Shown: positions 39,384 to 50,363, numbered from the stretch's first letter. The stretch is 64,000 nt of DNA from a cf. Phormidesmis sp. LEGE 11477 (GCF_015207105.1 NZ_JADEXO010000006.1:44972-108971); one strand, 5' to 3'. Numbers and translations: made by a program. The notes: generated by a model from the sequence alone, not told the origin.

Positions 39384-41258
39384 CTACGAGGCCGAGGCTG
39401 TAGATAGAGACCGTCGTCGTCTGCCTGTTTGCGTAGGTTTATTGTCATTAGTGCTGTCGGTGCTAAGAACAGCTGGCTTAGCTGACGCATCGAAGTGCTG
39501 AAGCATGAGCACGGTCACCGGATATTGTTTTGGTAGTTCGCGGCGAATGAATCGGCGAGTGTCTTCTTCTATACGCGATCGCAATCCATCCCAGTTGATT
39601 TGAGGACGTTCACTATTCGGATCGTCTAGTACTTCTTTCCACCGAGTCTGAACCGACTTGGTCACCACGGGGATAACGCTGCTTTCCCACTGCGCTTGCG
39701 ATCGCGTCGTCACCACGCCGCGTAGGTTAATTGTCGGCTCACCTAGCAGCCTTCCAGTGCTATCTACCGCTGCCGAGACCGTGATAATGCCATCTTCGGC
39801 TAGCTGCTGGCGCTCTTTCAAAACACTGCGCTCAACAATACCAGTTCGAGAAGCATCTACAAGCTCGATACCTGCTGTAACCTTGCCATCTACGGCGATA
39901 TTTTCAGGCGTAATTTTTACCACATCGCCATTGTTTACTATGGCGATATTCTGCGGCTCGACGCCTAGCTGCTGAGCCATCTCAGCGTGCTTAACTAGCA
40001 TTCTATGCTCACCATGCACCGGAATGAAGAACTTAGGCCGAGTCAGTGCCAGCATCAGCTTGTGATCTTCCTGGTACCCGTGCCCTGATACGTGTAACCC
40101 TTTCCCTTTCCCATAGATGACCCGCGCCCCTTGCTGCATCAGCTTGTCGATAGTGCCGACTACGCTAATAGTGTTACCCGGAATAGGATTAGACGAAAAG
40201 ATGACGGTATCGCCTTTTTCTATACGAATCTGTCGGTGAGAACGGTTGGCAATTCTAGTCAACGCCGCCATCGGTTCACCTTGTGATCCTGTCGTTAGAA
40301 TCATTGCCTGGTCATTTGGACATTGCTTTAGCTGATTTAGAGGCTTGAACAGGCTGTCTGGGCATTTGATATAGCCTAGGTTGCGAGCATGCGAAATCAC
40401 ATTTAGCATAGAGCGCCCGACGACAAAGACAGAGCGCTTATGCTTTTGAGCCAGTTCTAGTAGCATGCTGACGCGATGCACAGAAGACGCAAAAGTGGTG
40501 ACGAACAACCGGCCCTCGGCGTCGTTAAACTCCCTATCTAAATTGGGAAAAACAGCCCGCTCTGAAGGCGTATTGCCAGGAATCTCTGCGTTGGTAGAGT
40601 CGCTGATTAAACAAAGCACCCCTTCCTCACCGTATTCAGCAATTTTTTGAAAATCAAAAAATTCGCCGTCCACGGGCGTGTGGTCCACTTTGAAGTCACC
40701 GCTGTGAATGATAGTGCCCACTGGCGTCTTGATCGCCATGGTGAAGCTATCTGCCATCGAGTGAGTATTACGGATGTACTGAGCGCTGAAGTGTTTGCCA
40801 AACTGGACAGTATCTCTAGGCCCAACCGTATGAAGTTCAGTGCGATTCAAGACCCCTGCTTCCTCGAGCTTCCCTTGCAAAAGGGCCATTGCCAAGCGCG
40901 GGCCATGAATAACCGGAATATTGAACTGCTTGAGGTGGAAAGCGATGCCGCCAATATGATCTTCATGGCCATGAGTGACGATCATGCCCTTGATTTTGTG
41001 CTGATTTTCCTTTAGGTAAGTGATGTCTGGAAGCACAATGTTGACGCCATGCATTCCTTCTGTTGGGAAAGACAGGCCAGCATCTAGTAAGACAATTTCG
41101 TCGCCATACTCAAAAACGCAGGTGTTTTTTCCAATTTCGTGTAGCCCACCGAGCGGAATGATCTTTAAGGTCTTGCTATCTTGTCGCTTACTGCTGTCCT
41201 TTGATCCATTCGACGTTCGAGGGTTGGACCTTTGACTACTGGTTGTTCTTCTACTCAT
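39384..41258 (-). CDS. rnj: Ribonuclease J
   Basis: A 624-residue metallo-beta-lactamase/beta-CASP nuclease with 5'-3' exo- and endonuclease activity. A Ser/Arg-rich N-terminal tail of about 30 residues precedes IIPLGGLHEIGKNTCVFEYG. The zinc motif is THGHEDHIGG, the beta-CASP block is TTGSQGEPMAALTRIA, and HVSGHGYQEDHK and FIPVHGEHRML complete the metal site. The C-terminal domain ends in a basic RRRRS tail. Third in the asd-dapA-rnj-rne-rnhB series on one strand, the common cyanobacterial dapA-rnj linkage. Confidence 0.94.
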   Translation of the reverse strand: MSRRTTSSQRSNPRTSNGSKDSSKRQDSKTLKIIPLGGLHEIGKNTCVFEYGDEIVLLDAGLSFPTEGMHGVNIVLPDITYLKENQHKIKGMIVTHGHEDHIGGIAFHLKQFNIPVIHGPRLAMALLQGKLEEAGVLNRTELHTVGPRDTVQFGKHFSAQYIRNTHSMADSFTMAIKTPVGTIIHSGDFKVDHTPVDGEFFDFQKIAEYGEEGVLCLISDSTNAEIPGNTPSERAVFPNLDREFNDAEGRLFVTTFASSVHRVSMLLELAQKHKRSVFVVGRSMLNVISHARNLGYIKCPDSLFKPLNQLKQCPNDQAMILTTGSQGEPMAALTRIANRSHRQIRIEKGDTVIFSSNPIPGNTISVVGTIDKLMQQGARVIYGKGKGLHVSGHGYQEDHKLMLALTRPKFFIPVHGEHRMLVKHAEMAQQLGVEPQNIAIVNNGDVVKITPENIAVDGKVTAGIELVDASRTGIVERSVLKERQQLAEDGIITVSAAVDSTGRLLGEPTINLRGVVTTRSQAQWESSVIPVVTKSVQTRWKEVLDDPNSERPQINWDGLRSRIEEDTRRFIRRELPKQYPVTVLMLQHFDASAKPAVLSTDSTNDNKPTQTGRRRRSLSTASAS

Positions 41259-41885
41259 GTAGTTTCCTTGTGTTGTGATGATAATTGAATTTCTTGGGAG
41301 AACAGCCGCTGATTTCGCGCTGGTTTGAAGTGAGGCGGCGAAGCAGATGTCCTGTTAAAGGGATAATGATTGCCTATTAGGGGTATTTGCCTACTTGTTA
41401 ACGCCTCGACCGTTTTATTCGTATGAGCACGTGAGCATTATCTGTTCGGTTTCAGAGATAAATGTAGTTTGAACTCTAGTCTTTTTCGGTTGATAGGTCG
41501 TCTTGGTGCTTTGTTACGTCTTTGGCTAGTTCGAGTGGGCGGACTGTCAAACACTGGTTGTGATTAGACTGTCTTTCTATGTCTGGTTGCTGTTCTGTAT
41601 CTGGTTGCTGTCTATAGCTGTATGTATCAGAAACAGCCGTTTAAGACAGGCATGACTAGCATTAAACAGCCTGAACCTTATAGAGAAATAATCTCAACTT
41701 TTAACTTCTGTCTGAATCTTTTTGCCTGTTAAAGCGTCTTACTCTGTCTTTTTGAACCTAACTTGTTTCTCTGGCCCGCTTGCCTGGCTTGCTTATCTGG
41801 CTTGTTTATCTATGCGATGGCGTTGTTTCCTTAGATCTTTGAGTTCGAGTTACCTACTATCTACTCTGACTTTCCTAATTTCAGT
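41259..41885 (-). promoter_or_regulatory. Long gene-free region before rnj
   Basis: A 627-bp stretch between dapA and rnj on the same strand. It holds two short direct repeats: TCTGGTTGCTGT at 41582-41593 and 41600-41611, and TGGCTTG-TTATC-type copies near 41785-41815. No conserved reading frame is seen. A promoter and long rnj leader are likely but not located. Confidence 0.35.
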
Positions 41886-42842
41886 CTATGCAACGTGCTC
41901 TTTCAGTAAGTTCATTTGAGTGAGGGTGGCTGTAAGCTCTCGTCGCAGCTCCGCCGAGCCCGAAGAGAGCGGTAAGCGACAATTCCCCATTGGCCAGCCT
42001 TGCAGATCCAAAGCGACTTTCAATGGAATTGGGCTTGTCGTCGCAAACAGCGCCTTAAACAGCGGAAAGAGCTTTAGATGGATAGCTGCTGCCTGACTGA
42101 CTTGGCCTGATTCAAATGCCTTGATCATCTCTTGCAGGGAGTTTCCCACTAAATGGCTGGCAACACTCACAACACCTACAGCGCCTACAGAGAGCATCGG
42201 CAGCGTCAAAGAGTCATCTCCAGAGTAGATATCGAACTCAGCGGAACCCAGTCGGCTGAGCTGGCTGACCTGATCAAGGTTCCCACTAGCCTCTTTGATC
42301 GCGATGATGTTCGGAAGCTTTGACAGTTCGACGGCTGTTTCGGGGAGCAAGTTGCAACTTGTGCGCCCAGGCACATTGTAGAGCATGATTGGCAGGTCAG
42401 GAGCGGATTGGGCGATCGCCTTGAAGTGGCCATACAGGCCGTCCTGTGGTGGCTTGTTGTAATAAGGAACGACTTGCAAGGAACCGTCCAATCCTAGCTT
42501 TTCGGCCTTTCGAGTAGCTTCTATCGCTTCTTGCGTACTGTTTGAGCCCGTGCCTGCTAACACCTTAGCTCTATTACCCACAGCCTGCTTCACCGTTTGA
42601 AACAGAGCGTATTCTTCATCCCAAGTGAGCGAGGGCGATTCACCAGTCGTTCCGCAGACTAAAACCGTGTCAGTACCACTGTCTACCAGATGGTTGGCTA
42701 GCTTTTCGGTGAGCGGATAGTTCACTTCACCACTGTCGTGGAAGGGCGTTACCATCGCAGTGACAACTCTGCCAAACAGAGGATCTCTTTTCGGCGAAGC
42801 GGTTAGCGTATCAACTGAGGTATCAGCCATACTCATGTTCAT
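41886..42842 (-). CDS. dapA: 4-hydroxy-tetrahydrodipicolinate synthase
   Basis: A 318-residue TIM-barrel lyase that condenses pyruvate with aspartate semialdehyde in the diaminopimelate/lysine pathway. [15 protein letters not shown], the catalytic Tyr in [11 protein letters not shown] and the Schiff-base Lys in [13 protein letters not shown] are present. Three Met (residues 1, 3, 5) compete for the start; the domain begins at about residue 22. It lies 108 bp downstream of asd, whose product is its substrate. Confidence 0.95.
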   Translation of the reverse strand: MNMSMADTSVDTLTASPKRDPLFGRVVTAMVTPFHDSGEVNYPLTEKLANHLVDSGTDTVLVCGTTGESPSLTWDEEYALFQTVKQAVGNRAKVLAGTGSNSTQEAIEATRKAEKLGLDGSLQVVPYYNKPPQDGLYGHFKAIAQSAPDLPIMLYNVPGRTSCNLLPETAVELSKLPNIIAIKEASGNLDQVSQLSRLGSAEFDIYSGDDSLTLPMLSVGAVGVVSVASHLVGNSLQEMIKAFESGQVSQAAAIHLKLFPLFKALFATTSPIPLKVALDLQGWPMGNCRLPLSSGSAELRRELTATLTQMNLLKEHVA

Positions 42843-42950
42843 TCAATACCTGATGTCCTAATCCCTAACTCTACTTAATCTCTAACGCTGTCTAATCCAT
42901 AGATACTGACTCATTTGCCAATCGAAGCTAAGGAAACTTGCAAGGTTCGC

Positions 42951-44000
42951 CTAGACTGCTACGGGCGATCGCAGCCACCGCTTTGCGACCACGAGTTCTG
43001 CTATTTGCACAGCATTAAGCGCTGCTCCTTTGCGGATTTGATCGCCACTGAGCCAAAGCTCTAATCCCTGTGGATTAGAGATATCTTGACGGATACGACC
43101 GACCAAGACCTCATCTCTACCACTAGCATCAATCGGCATCGGAAAGTAATTGGCTTGCCAGTCTTCTACCAGCTTTACACCAGACGCAGACTGAATGGCC
43201 TCTCTGGCACGGCCAACTTCAAAGGATTGCTCAAACTCTAAGTTAACAGCTTCTGAGTGAGCTCTAAGGACGGGTACCCGAATACAGGTAGCAGAAATTC
43301 TAAGGTCAGGCGCACCGAAGATCTTGCGCGTCTCATTGACCATCTTCATCTCTTCTTCGCAATATCCTTGCTCATTAAGCGGCGTATTGTGCGGGAAAAG
43401 ATTGAAGGCCAGCGGATACGGAAAGCTCTCGGTAGGCGGCGTCTCTCCAGCCAAAATCGCTTTGGTCTGCTGCTTAACCTCTTCCATGGCTCTAGCGCCG
43501 GCACCACTGGCTGATTGATAAGTCGCAACGATAATTCGCTCAATGGCTTGAATTTGGTGAAGCGGCCAGATAGCCACACTCATCAAAATCGTTGTGCAGT
43601 TGGGATTGGCAATAATGCCTCTATGCGCTTCTGCCGCTGCTGGATTGACTTCTGGGACAACCAGCGGAACAGCGTCGTCCATCCGAAAGGCACTGGAATT
43701 ATCAATCATCAACGCACCAGCATCGACGATGTCTTTAGCCCATTGCTTTGAAATTCCTCCGCCAGCCGAAGCCAGCACAATATCTACACCCTCGAAGGCT
43801 TTTTTGCTGACCGCCTCGACCGTGATAGTGTCTCCTTTAAAGCTAACTTGACTACCTGCAGAACGCTCTGAAGCTAGTAGCTTCAGCGATTTGACTGGGA
43901 AACTACGCTCTTCTAGCAGCTGAAGTAGCTCGGTGCCAACTGCGCCAGTGGCCCCTAGGATGGCAACGTTATAAGAATTAGACAAATAAGTATCCCCCAT
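42951..44000 (-). CDS. asd: Aspartate-semialdehyde dehydrogenase
   Basis: A 349-residue NADP-dependent enzyme that reduces aspartyl phosphate to the semialdehyde. NVAILGATGAVGTELLQLLEE is the nucleotide-binding start, the catalytic Cys lies in NPNCTTILM, and SGAGARAMEE and RVPVLRAHSE are substrate loops. It feeds dapA downstream. The 670-bp region to the divergent tig gene holds no believable gene; two CCATTACC copies occur at about 44168-44190. Confidence 0.95.
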   Translation of the reverse strand: MGDTYLSNSYNVAILGATGAVGTELLQLLEERSFPVKSLKLLASERSAGSQVSFKGDTITVEAVSKKAFEGVDIVLASAGGGISKQWAKDIVDAGALMIDNSSAFRMDDAVPLVVPEVNPAAAEAHRGIIANPNCTTILMSVAIWPLHQIQAIERIIVATYQSASGAGARAMEEVKQQTKAILAGETPPTESFPYPLAFNLFPHNTPLNEQGYCEEEMKMVNETRKIFGAPDLRISATCIRVPVLRAHSEAVNLEFEQSFEVGRAREAIQSASGVKLVEDWQANYFPMPIDASGRDEVLVGRIRQDISNPQGLELWLSGDQIRKGAALNAVQIAELVVAKRWLRSPVAV

Positions 44001-44670
44001 TTTAGACTGAGCAAGATGTGAGAGTCGGATGAGCTTTCTTGAGAGGTGACGCGATCGCCTAACGAGAAACCATCTAGATGTAACTAGCTAGGCTCGGCTG
44101 GCCTTTCGTAATTGATCTCATCAGAATCCGAGGACGTCAGAGTTCAGCCGACACAACGTCTAAACCATTACCTTCTAAGCCATTACCTAAAACAGACAGT
44201 CTCTAAATAAATAGACTATCTAGACCAAAGCTAAATATCTTTACGATGCAGTTGCACGTGCGAGCAGACCGAATAGGCTTGAACTTGAGGCCACCGTAAA
44301 GTAAAGGTTCTAACAATATACCTTGAAGTGAAATACCTTGTAAAAATAGCGCTCTGTTACTTTGTTTCGAGCTCTGTCCTAGCACTGACCTGGCACCGAT
44401 GGCAATCCCAACAAAAAGTTTCGCTCGGCAATGTCCTCTGCCAGTCGACTATCGCATTGATCATTCAGTGTCCATAATGCACCTTCAGGCAAAGCTGATG
44501 CGATTGGATCAACACTGCTATGTGTGTGGCTAGGCGTAAATCCTATCCAGAACAAATAAATCAGGTGTATGATGTCTAACTGCGATGAACAGCATGCACC
44601 ATAGCCTGTTTTACGTACTTTAGTTACATCGCATCAGCTATTCCCTTATCCCCACCCAACGTATTTGTAA

Positions 44671-46113
44671 ATGAAAGTCACCCAGGAAAATCTGCCCGAT
44701 AGCCAAGTCGGACTAGAAATAGAAGTTCCCGCCGAGCTATCTAAGCAGGGCTACGAGAAAGTGCTGCGGGACTATATGAAATCGGCTAACATCCCTGGGT
44801 TTCGCAAAGGTAAGGTGCCTCGTCAAATTTTGATCCAGCGAATTGGGGCGCTGCAGCTCAAAGCGGCTGCGCTAGAAGACATGCTCCAAACAGCGATTGA
44901 AAACGCCATCAAGCAAGAAGAGATAGATGCCCTCGGCAACTATCAACTGCAGTCAGATTTTGAGTCTTTGGTCAGCGGCTACACGCCTGGAGAGCCTTTC
45001 GTGATCAAGGCCTCGGTCGATGTGCCGCCAAGAGTCACGCTAAGCCAATATAAGGGGCTCTCTGTCAAAGCCGAGGAAGTCAAACCAGACGATAGTCGAG
45101 TCGATGAGACCATAGAAGGCTATCGAGAAAACATGGCGACACTAGTGCCAGTCGAGGATAGAACTGCCAAAGAAGGGGATGTCACCGTCGTCGATTTTGT
45201 CGGCAAGGCTGAGAATGAGGCGGGCGAGCTAGAAGAATTTGAGGGCGGGAGCGCTCAGGATTTTCAAGTCGAAATCAAGGAAGGTCGGTTTATTCCTGGC
45301 TTTGTAGAAGGCATTGTAGGCATGAAGCTAGAGGATTCTAAGGAAGTAGAAGTCACCTTCCCAGAAGATTATCCTCAAGCAGAGCTAGCCAGTAAACCTG
45401 CGACCTTTGAAATTACGCTAAAAGAGCTAAAAGAAAAGGAGCTGCCTGACTTGGACAATGACTTCGCAGAAGAGGTCAGTGAGTTTGAAACACTCGAAGA
45501 ATTACGCAGCTCTCTCGAAGAGCGATACAAAGAAGAGGCCACAGCTGCTACTGATAGTAACGTTGAGCAGGCCCTGCTCGATGAGCTAGTTGAGCATATT
45601 GAGGCCGAGATTCCCAAGACCTTGATCATGCGGGAAGTGGATTTTATCGTGACTCAAACTGTCATGCAGCTCAGCCGTCAGGGTATCGACATCAATCAGT
45701 TCTTGACCAAAGAACTCGTTGAAAACATGCGTGAGAGTTCTAAGCCAGAAGCAATTGAGCGGTTGCGGCGGACGCTGGCACTCGGTGAGATTGCCAAGCA
45801 AGAATCAATCGCGGTAACTGACGAAGAAGTCACAGAGCGAACCGAAGAGATGATGGCTGAGGTAGACGATCCTAGCCAGGTCGATCCCGAGCGATTGGAC
45901 CAGGTTGTCAATGAAGATTTGCTAAAAGAAAAAATCCTGGCGTGGCTTAAGGAAAACTCGGAAATCGAACTGGTGCCAGAAGGCTCGCTGGCCCCAGAAG
46001 AAACACCAGAAGAGACCCTTGAGTCAGCTGATACCGACGCGATCGCAGCAGCAGATGAAGAGGGAGAGCCCATAGAAGCTCAGGCGGTAGAGGTCGAGGT
46101 TGTAGATGATTAG
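44671..46113 (+). CDS. tig: Trigger factor
   Basis: A 480-residue ribosome-associated chaperone and peptidyl-prolyl isomerase. The ribosome-binding N domain contains the signature IPGFRKGKVPRQI. The FKBP-like domain starts near residue 165 (GDVTVVDFVGKAE) and has FIPGFVEGIVGMK. The helical C-terminal domain ends in a 40-residue acidic tail unusual outside cyanobacteria. It heads the tig-clpP-clpX run, the classic arrangement. Confidence 0.95.
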   Translation: MKVTQENLPDSQVGLEIEVPAELSKQGYEKVLRDYMKSANIPGFRKGKVPRQILIQRIGALQLKAAALEDMLQTAIENAIKQEEIDALGNYQLQSDFESLVSGYTPGEPFVIKASVDVPPRVTLSQYKGLSVKAEEVKPDDSRVDETIEGYRENMATLVPVEDRTAKEGDVTVVDFVGKAENEAGELEEFEGGSAQDFQVEIKEGRFIPGFVEGIVGMKLEDSKEVEVTFPEDYPQAELASKPATFEITLKELKEKELPDLDNDFAEEVSEFETLEELRSSLEERYKEEATAATDSNVEQALLDELVEHIEAEIPKTLIMREVDFIVTQTVMQLSRQGIDINQFLTKELVENMRESSKPEAIERLRRTLALGEIAKQESIAVTDEEVTERTEEMMAEVDDPSQVDPERLDQVVNEDLLKEKILAWLKENSEIELVPEGSLAPEETPEETLESADTDAIAAADEEGEPIEAQAVEVEVVDD

Positions 46114-46257
46114 CGAAGGCGGCTGCATGTCAAGTGCAGATCGCTATCAATGTCGAATAGAGGACGACTTCGCTAGAGTGTTACCGCGTCTTAACTTCAG
46201 TTCTAGTTCAGATGCGGTACATTAAGCACGTATGTAGGCAGCTGCTTCACTTTTTAT

Positions 46258-46986
46258 ATGGATAAATCGACTCAATGGTACGGGCTATCAAAACCTCAAG
46301 ATCTCCACTGGGGAAGCCCTGTCAATACAGATTTTAGTAGGAGGGCGATCGCGTCTCACAGCATTGAGACCCGCAACATGCTACCGATGGTAGTCGAGCA
46401 GTCTGGACGGGGTGAACGCGCCTTCGATATCTATTCGAGATTGCTCAGAGAGCGAATTGTCTTTCTCGGCACGCCCGTCATGGATGATATTGCCGATTCG
46501 ATTGTGGCTCAGCTGCTGTTCTTAGACGCTGAAGATCCAGAAAAAGACGTACAGCTCTACATCAACTCTCCGGGCGGTTCGGTAACAGCAGGCATGGCTA
46601 TCTACGACACCATGCAGCAGATTCGCCCAGATGTTGTCACGATTTGCTTTGGCCTAGCGGCTAGCATGGGCGCGTTTTTGCTCTCGGGCGGTGCTAAAGG
46701 CAAGCGGATGTCTTTGCCCAGTGCTCGGATCATGATTCACCAGCCTTCAGGCGGGGCGCAAGGTCAGTCTGCTGATATTGAAATTCAGGCACGGGAAATC
46801 TTGTATCTCAAGAGGCGTTTGAACGAAATGCTAGCTGATCATACGGGTCAAGAGATAGGCCGAATCGAAGCAGATACTGAACGCGATTTCTTTATGTCTG
46901 CTGAAGAAGCCAAGGAATATGGCCTGATTGATGAGGTTGTCAGTAGGCAAATGCTCTCTGATACTAAGCTGAGCGCGGTAGGGTAA
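46258..46986 (+). CDS. clpP: ATP-dependent Clp protease proteolytic subunit
   Basis: A 242-residue ClpP with a complete triad: Ser in [13 protein letters not shown], His in [13 protein letters not shown] and Asp in [15 protein letters not shown]. The conserved region begins at [20 protein letters not shown]. The first 43 residues are unlike other ClpPs, so the true start may be ATG 46378 (MLPMVVEQ). Neither start has a strong RBS. It pairs with ClpX, whose gene follows after 5 bp, matching the cyanobacterial ClpP2-ClpX operon. Confidence 0.93.
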   Translation: MDKSTQWYGLSKPQDLHWGSPVNTDFSRRAIASHSIETRNMLPMVVEQSGRGERAFDIYSRLLRERIVFLGTPVMDDIADSIVAQLLFLDAEDPEKDVQLYINSPGGSVTAGMAIYDTMQQIRPDVVTICFGLAASMGAFLLSGGAKGKRMSLPSARIMIHQPSGGAQGQSADIEIQAREILYLKRRLNEMLADHTGQEIGRIEADTERDFFMSAEEAKEYGLIDEVVSRQMLSDTKLSAVG

Positions 46987-46991
46987 CAGTT

Positions 46992-48323
46992 ATGTCAAAG
47001 TATGACTCCCATTTGAAGTGCTCCTTTTGTGGTAAATCGCAAGAGCAAGTGCGTAAGCTGATTGCAGGCCCTGGGGTCTACGTTTGCGATGAGTGCGTAG
47101 ACCTTTGCAATGAGATTTTGGATGAGGAGTTGTTTGACTCTAATTCGTCTGTAGCCTCACCCGCGCCGCGCCGGGACCAGTCTCCTGAAAGGCGGCGCAA
47201 GTCATCATCGACGCTGTCGCTGGGCCAAATTCCAAAGCCGCGAGAGATCAAGTCCTATCTCGATGAGCATGTCATTGGTCAAGATGAAGCCAAAAAGGTT
47301 CTTTCCGTTGCGGTTTACAACCACTACAAGCGCTTAAGCGTTCAGGCAGAAGGGGAGGAGGCTGAAGATGGAATTGAACTACAAAAATCTAACATCTTGC
47401 TGATTGGCCCGACTGGATGCGGCAAGACACTTTTGGCTCAAACGCTGGCGGCTATCTTAGAAGTGCCGTTTGCGGTAGCCGATGCGACGACGCTGACCGA
47501 GGCTGGCTATGTCGGTGAAGATGTCGAGAATATCTTGCTAAGGCTGCTGCAAGTAGCCGATCTCGATGTAGACGAGGCTCAGCGTGGCATTATCTACATC
47601 GATGAAATTGATAAGATTGCCCGTAAGAGCGAGAACCCTTCGATTACCCGAGATGTATCAGGCGAAGGCGTTCAGCAGGCATTGCTAAAAATGCTAGAAG
47701 GCACGGTTGCGAATGTACCTCCTCAGGGTGGACGCAAGCACCCTTACCAAGACTGTATTCAGATTGATACGCGCAACATATTGTTTGTGTGCGGTGGTGC
47801 GTTCGTTGGGCTCGACAAGATCGTAGAGCAGCGAATTGGCAAAAAGTCGATGGGCTTTGTGCAGCCGGGTAAAGAAATCAGCAATGATGAAAAATCCTCT
47901 TTGACGCTGCAAGATTTAGAGCCGGATGACATCGTGAAGTTTGGCATGATTCCTGAATTCATTGGACGAATTCCCGCGATCTCAATTGTGGAACCGCTAG
48001 ATGAAAAGACGCTAGTTTCTATTCTGACAGAGCCAAAGAATGCTCTGGTGAAGCAGTTTAAGAAACTGATGCGGATGGATAATGTAGATCTAGAGTTTGA
48101 GCTAGATGCCATTAAGGCGATCGCGAAAGAAGCCTTCAATCGAAAAACTGGGGCGCGGGCGCTGCGAAGCATCATCGAAGAGATCATGCTAGATGTGATG
48201 TACGAGTTGCCCTCACGAGATGATGTCAAAAACTGCGTAATCACTCGCAAAATGGTAGAAAACCGCTCTACAGCAGATCTCCTAGTCCACCCATCTTCCT
48301 TGCCAGAACCGGAATCTGCCTAG
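46992..48323 (+). CDS. clpX: ATP-dependent Clp protease ATP-binding subunit ClpX
   Basis: A 443-residue AAA+ unfoldase. The N-terminal zinc domain has CSFCGKSQ and [11 protein letters not shown]+ motifs are [12 protein letters not shown] (Walker A), [11 protein letters not shown] (Walker B), [13 protein letters not shown], and sensor-2 [12 protein letters not shown] Ser/Arg-rich linker separates the zinc domain from the AAA+ core. It recognises substrates and feeds them into ClpP; tig upstream may share the transcript. Confidence 0.97.
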   Translation: MSKYDSHLKCSFCGKSQEQVRKLIAGPGVYVCDECVDLCNEILDEELFDSNSSVASPAPRRDQSPERRRKSSSTLSLGQIPKPREIKSYLDEHVIGQDEAKKVLSVAVYNHYKRLSVQAEGEEAEDGIELQKSNILLIGPTGCGKTLLAQTLAAILEVPFAVADATTLTEAGYVGEDVENILLRLLQVADLDVDEAQRGIIYIDEIDKIARKSENPSITRDVSGEGVQQALLKMLEGTVANVPPQGGRKHPYQDCIQIDTRNILFVCGGAFVGLDKIVEQRIGKKSMGFVQPGKEISNDEKSSLTLQDLEPDDIVKFGMIPEFIGRIPAISIVEPLDEKTLVSILTEPKNALVKQFKKLMRMDNVDLEFELDAIKAIAKEAFNRKTGARALRSIIEEIMLDVMYELPSRDDVKNCVITRKMVENRSTADLLVHPSSLPEPESA

Positions 48324-48511
48324 GCTGATCTGACATCGCTGCTGATTGGCAGTTAGGTTAAGTCATAGTTGGCTTTGGCTTCTAGCTATGACACAGCTTG
48401 TAGCCGAGAAGCACGCCTTAAAGCTTTGTATCTACTTTGGCCGCAACGCCTGTCTAGCTCTTTACAATCCTTTTAAGAAATATTGAACTGTCTCTGAGGT
48501 GAACAGCAGCA

Positions 48512-49414
48512 ATGCCCTACGTTAGCGTCAACGGCGTTGATCATTACTACGAATGGATCTCTACTCAAGATCATCCTGGCAACTATGAAAAGCCGGTGAT
48601 GGTCTTTTTACATGGGTGGGCAGGATCGGCGCGCTACTGGCGTTCCACCGCAGCGGCGATCAAAGATAAGTACGACTGCTTGCTATATGACCAGAGGGGC
48701 TTCGGACGATCTGCTGCCGGAAGTGCTACGCCAACGCCAGCCACCACCTCAGAACCGCTCGCTACCGACCCAGCACTCAACATGCTAGAAAGCTTTGCAG
48801 AAGACCTCAACGTTTTACTAGATGAGTTGAACCTAACGCAGCCTATCTACATGAACGCCCATTCGATGGGCGGCTCTATCGGCCTCTACTTTCTCGATCG
48901 CTACCCAAAGCGCGTCAAAAAGGCAATTCTTACCTGCAACGGCAGCTTCCCCTATCAAAAGTGGGCCTTTGAGGCTTTCTATCTATTTGGCGGCTACGTT
49001 GTCGCCTTTCGCCCAAAGTGGCTGGGCAAAGTTCCCTTTGCTCCTCAGATGTTCATGCAGCGCTTTCTCAAAGGGTCAATTCCGCTCGAAGAGAAGAAAG
49101 CCTTTCTAGAAGATTTCATCATGGCTAATGGCGAAACTTCACTCGGCACGCTCAAAGCCGCCGTTAGCAAGCACGCAACAGAAGCCATGCCTGCGGCCTT
49201 TGCCGCGCTCAAGGTACCGACGCTAATGATTTCAGGTGAATACGACAAGATTACACCTGCGAAATTAGGCAAAGAAGCGGCTGAGATGAGCGACCTGATC
49301 GAATACGTAATGATGCCGAACACAGCGCACTTTCCGATGATGGAAGATGCAGAACAGTATTTAGTAATTACTAACAGATTCTTGGAAAAGGCAGAAGCAT
49401 TAGTACCTGGCTGA
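48512..49414 (+). CDS. Alpha/beta hydrolase
   Basis: A 300-residue alpha/beta hydrolase-fold enzyme. The oxyanion motif is FLHGWAGSARYW, the nucleophile is Ser in NAHSMGGSIG, the acid is Asp in SGEYDKITP and the base His in NTAHFPMMED. DQRGFGRS is typical of esterase/lipase-like or haloperoxidase-like subgroups. The substrate cannot be predicted. Convergent with hicB. Confidence 0.85.
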   Translation: MPYVSVNGVDHYYEWISTQDHPGNYEKPVMVFLHGWAGSARYWRSTAAAIKDKYDCLLYDQRGFGRSAAGSATPTPATTSEPLATDPALNMLESFAEDLNVLLDELNLTQPIYMNAHSMGGSIGLYFLDRYPKRVKKAILTCNGSFPYQKWAFEAFYLFGGYVVAFRPKWLGKVPFAPQMFMQRFLKGSIPLEEKKAFLEDFIMANGETSLGTLKAAVSKHATEAMPAAFAALKVPTLMISGEYDKITPAKLGKEAAEMSDLIEYVMMPNTAHFPMMEDAEQYLVITNRFLEKAEALVPG

Positions 49415-49432
49415 CCGTTCAAAGCTGATAGT

Positions 49433-49957
49433 TCAAGCACTGGTAGAGGATTCTGCGTATGTCGAAGAACCCTCCGCAGATGAGTAAGCGATCGCTTCTT
49501 CTCTCTGGGACTGCTGCTGTAGTTTGGCTAGATCCTCTTTTTGCTGCAATTCATCTACCTGCATCTGCAAACGCTCGACAGTTCTCAACGCATTTCGCTC
49601 ACTCAGCAAAGATACGATGTACTGGTTTAGGCTGGTTTCTTCCCTTTTTGCAGCTGCTGCTAGCCTCTCGTGTAGGTACTTTGGCATTCTTAACATTGTT
49701 TTGCCGCTGTACTTTAATTCGGTTGAGGGCATCGGAATTGGATCGCCGTAATCGTAAGCGACTTCTAACCAGAGCTCTCTTGCTTCGGCAATCATCTCGA
49801 AGGCTTCTTCCAGCGTCTCTCCCTGACTCAGGCATCCTGGCAGGTCAGGAATCTCAACGGTAAATCCGCCGACTTCTTCTGGATAGAACGTGATGGGATA
49901 GCTGAGACTTAAATAAAACTCTAGCGGCTTTTTCTCTTTATCCTTTTTTTTGCTCAT
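49433..49957 (-). CDS. hicB: HicB family antitoxin
   Basis: The protein has the HicB core PITFYPEEVGGFTVEIPDLP, GCLSQGETLEEAFEMIAEA, then a ribbon-helix-helix DNA-binding part (LRMPKYLHERLAAAAKREE, SLNQYIVSLL), and a Gln-rich coiled-coil tail. I prefer ATG 49957 to the longer TTG start at 49975; the shorter protein has 174 residues. It overlaps the upstream hicA by 20 bp, so the pair is coupled. HicB inhibits the HicA RNase and represses the operon. Confidence 0.87.
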   Translation of the reverse strand: MSKKKDKEKKPLEFYLSLSYPITFYPEEVGGFTVEIPDLPGCLSQGETLEEAFEMIAEARELWLEVAYDYGDPIPMPSTELKYSGKTMLRMPKYLHERLAAAAKREETSLNQYIVSLLSERNALRTVERLQMQVDELQQKEDLAKLQQQSQREEAIAYSSAEGSSTYAESSTSA

Positions 49958-50198
49958 ACCACTCTTGCAGTTCAAGCTGCTTCACAATCTTCTTTACGTA
50001 TATTTTCTTGACTCTATTCCCGCCTTTCTTGGCGATGGTTGGAAGCTGTCGTCCATCCGCATGTCTGAACGTATGGTGACTGCCTTTTGAACGAACCTCT
50101 TCGAATCCAAATGCATTGGCCACTTTTTCGATGTCTGAATATGGATAATCTCCTGCCTCTCTAAGAAGTGACGCTACAAGCTTTTCTAACTTTGTCAT
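49938..50198 (-). CDS. hicA: HicA-type mRNA interferase toxin
   Basis: An 86-residue double-stranded RNA-binding-fold toxin. The catalytic motif is KGSHHTFRH, followed by LPTIAKKGGNRVKKIYVKKI. The N terminus is longer than in typical HicA, placing the Gly-Ser-His motif at about residues 39-42. HicA cleaves mRNA when freed from HicB. It is a complete pair with the downstream antitoxin. Confidence 0.85.
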   Translation of the reverse strand: MTKLEKLVASLLREAGDYPYSDIEKVANAFGFEEVRSKGSHHTFRHADGRQLPTIAKKGGNRVKKIYVKKIVKQLELQEWYEQKKG

Positions 50199-50363
50199 TA
50201 TTGAAGTCTGTCTGTAACTTTCTTTCCATCTTGGTCACCTTGCTGTCTGAGGTCTATAAAAATGATACTACATGCGATATCAGAATCGCGCGCAGCAAAA
50301 GATCTCGCTTCGCGAAAGCCAAGCAAGATTGCTTTGCGAAATATTCGTGCTCACATCGAAGAT

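Noticed and set aside
44203..44385. 60-codon ORF between asd and tig
   Set aside because: No RBS, no recognisable composition; likely chance.
50313..50351. Possible third copy of the GCGAAGCC dispersed repeat
   Set aside because: Shares only short CTTCGCGAAAG and TTGCGAAAT parts with partial inverse symmetry; too weak.
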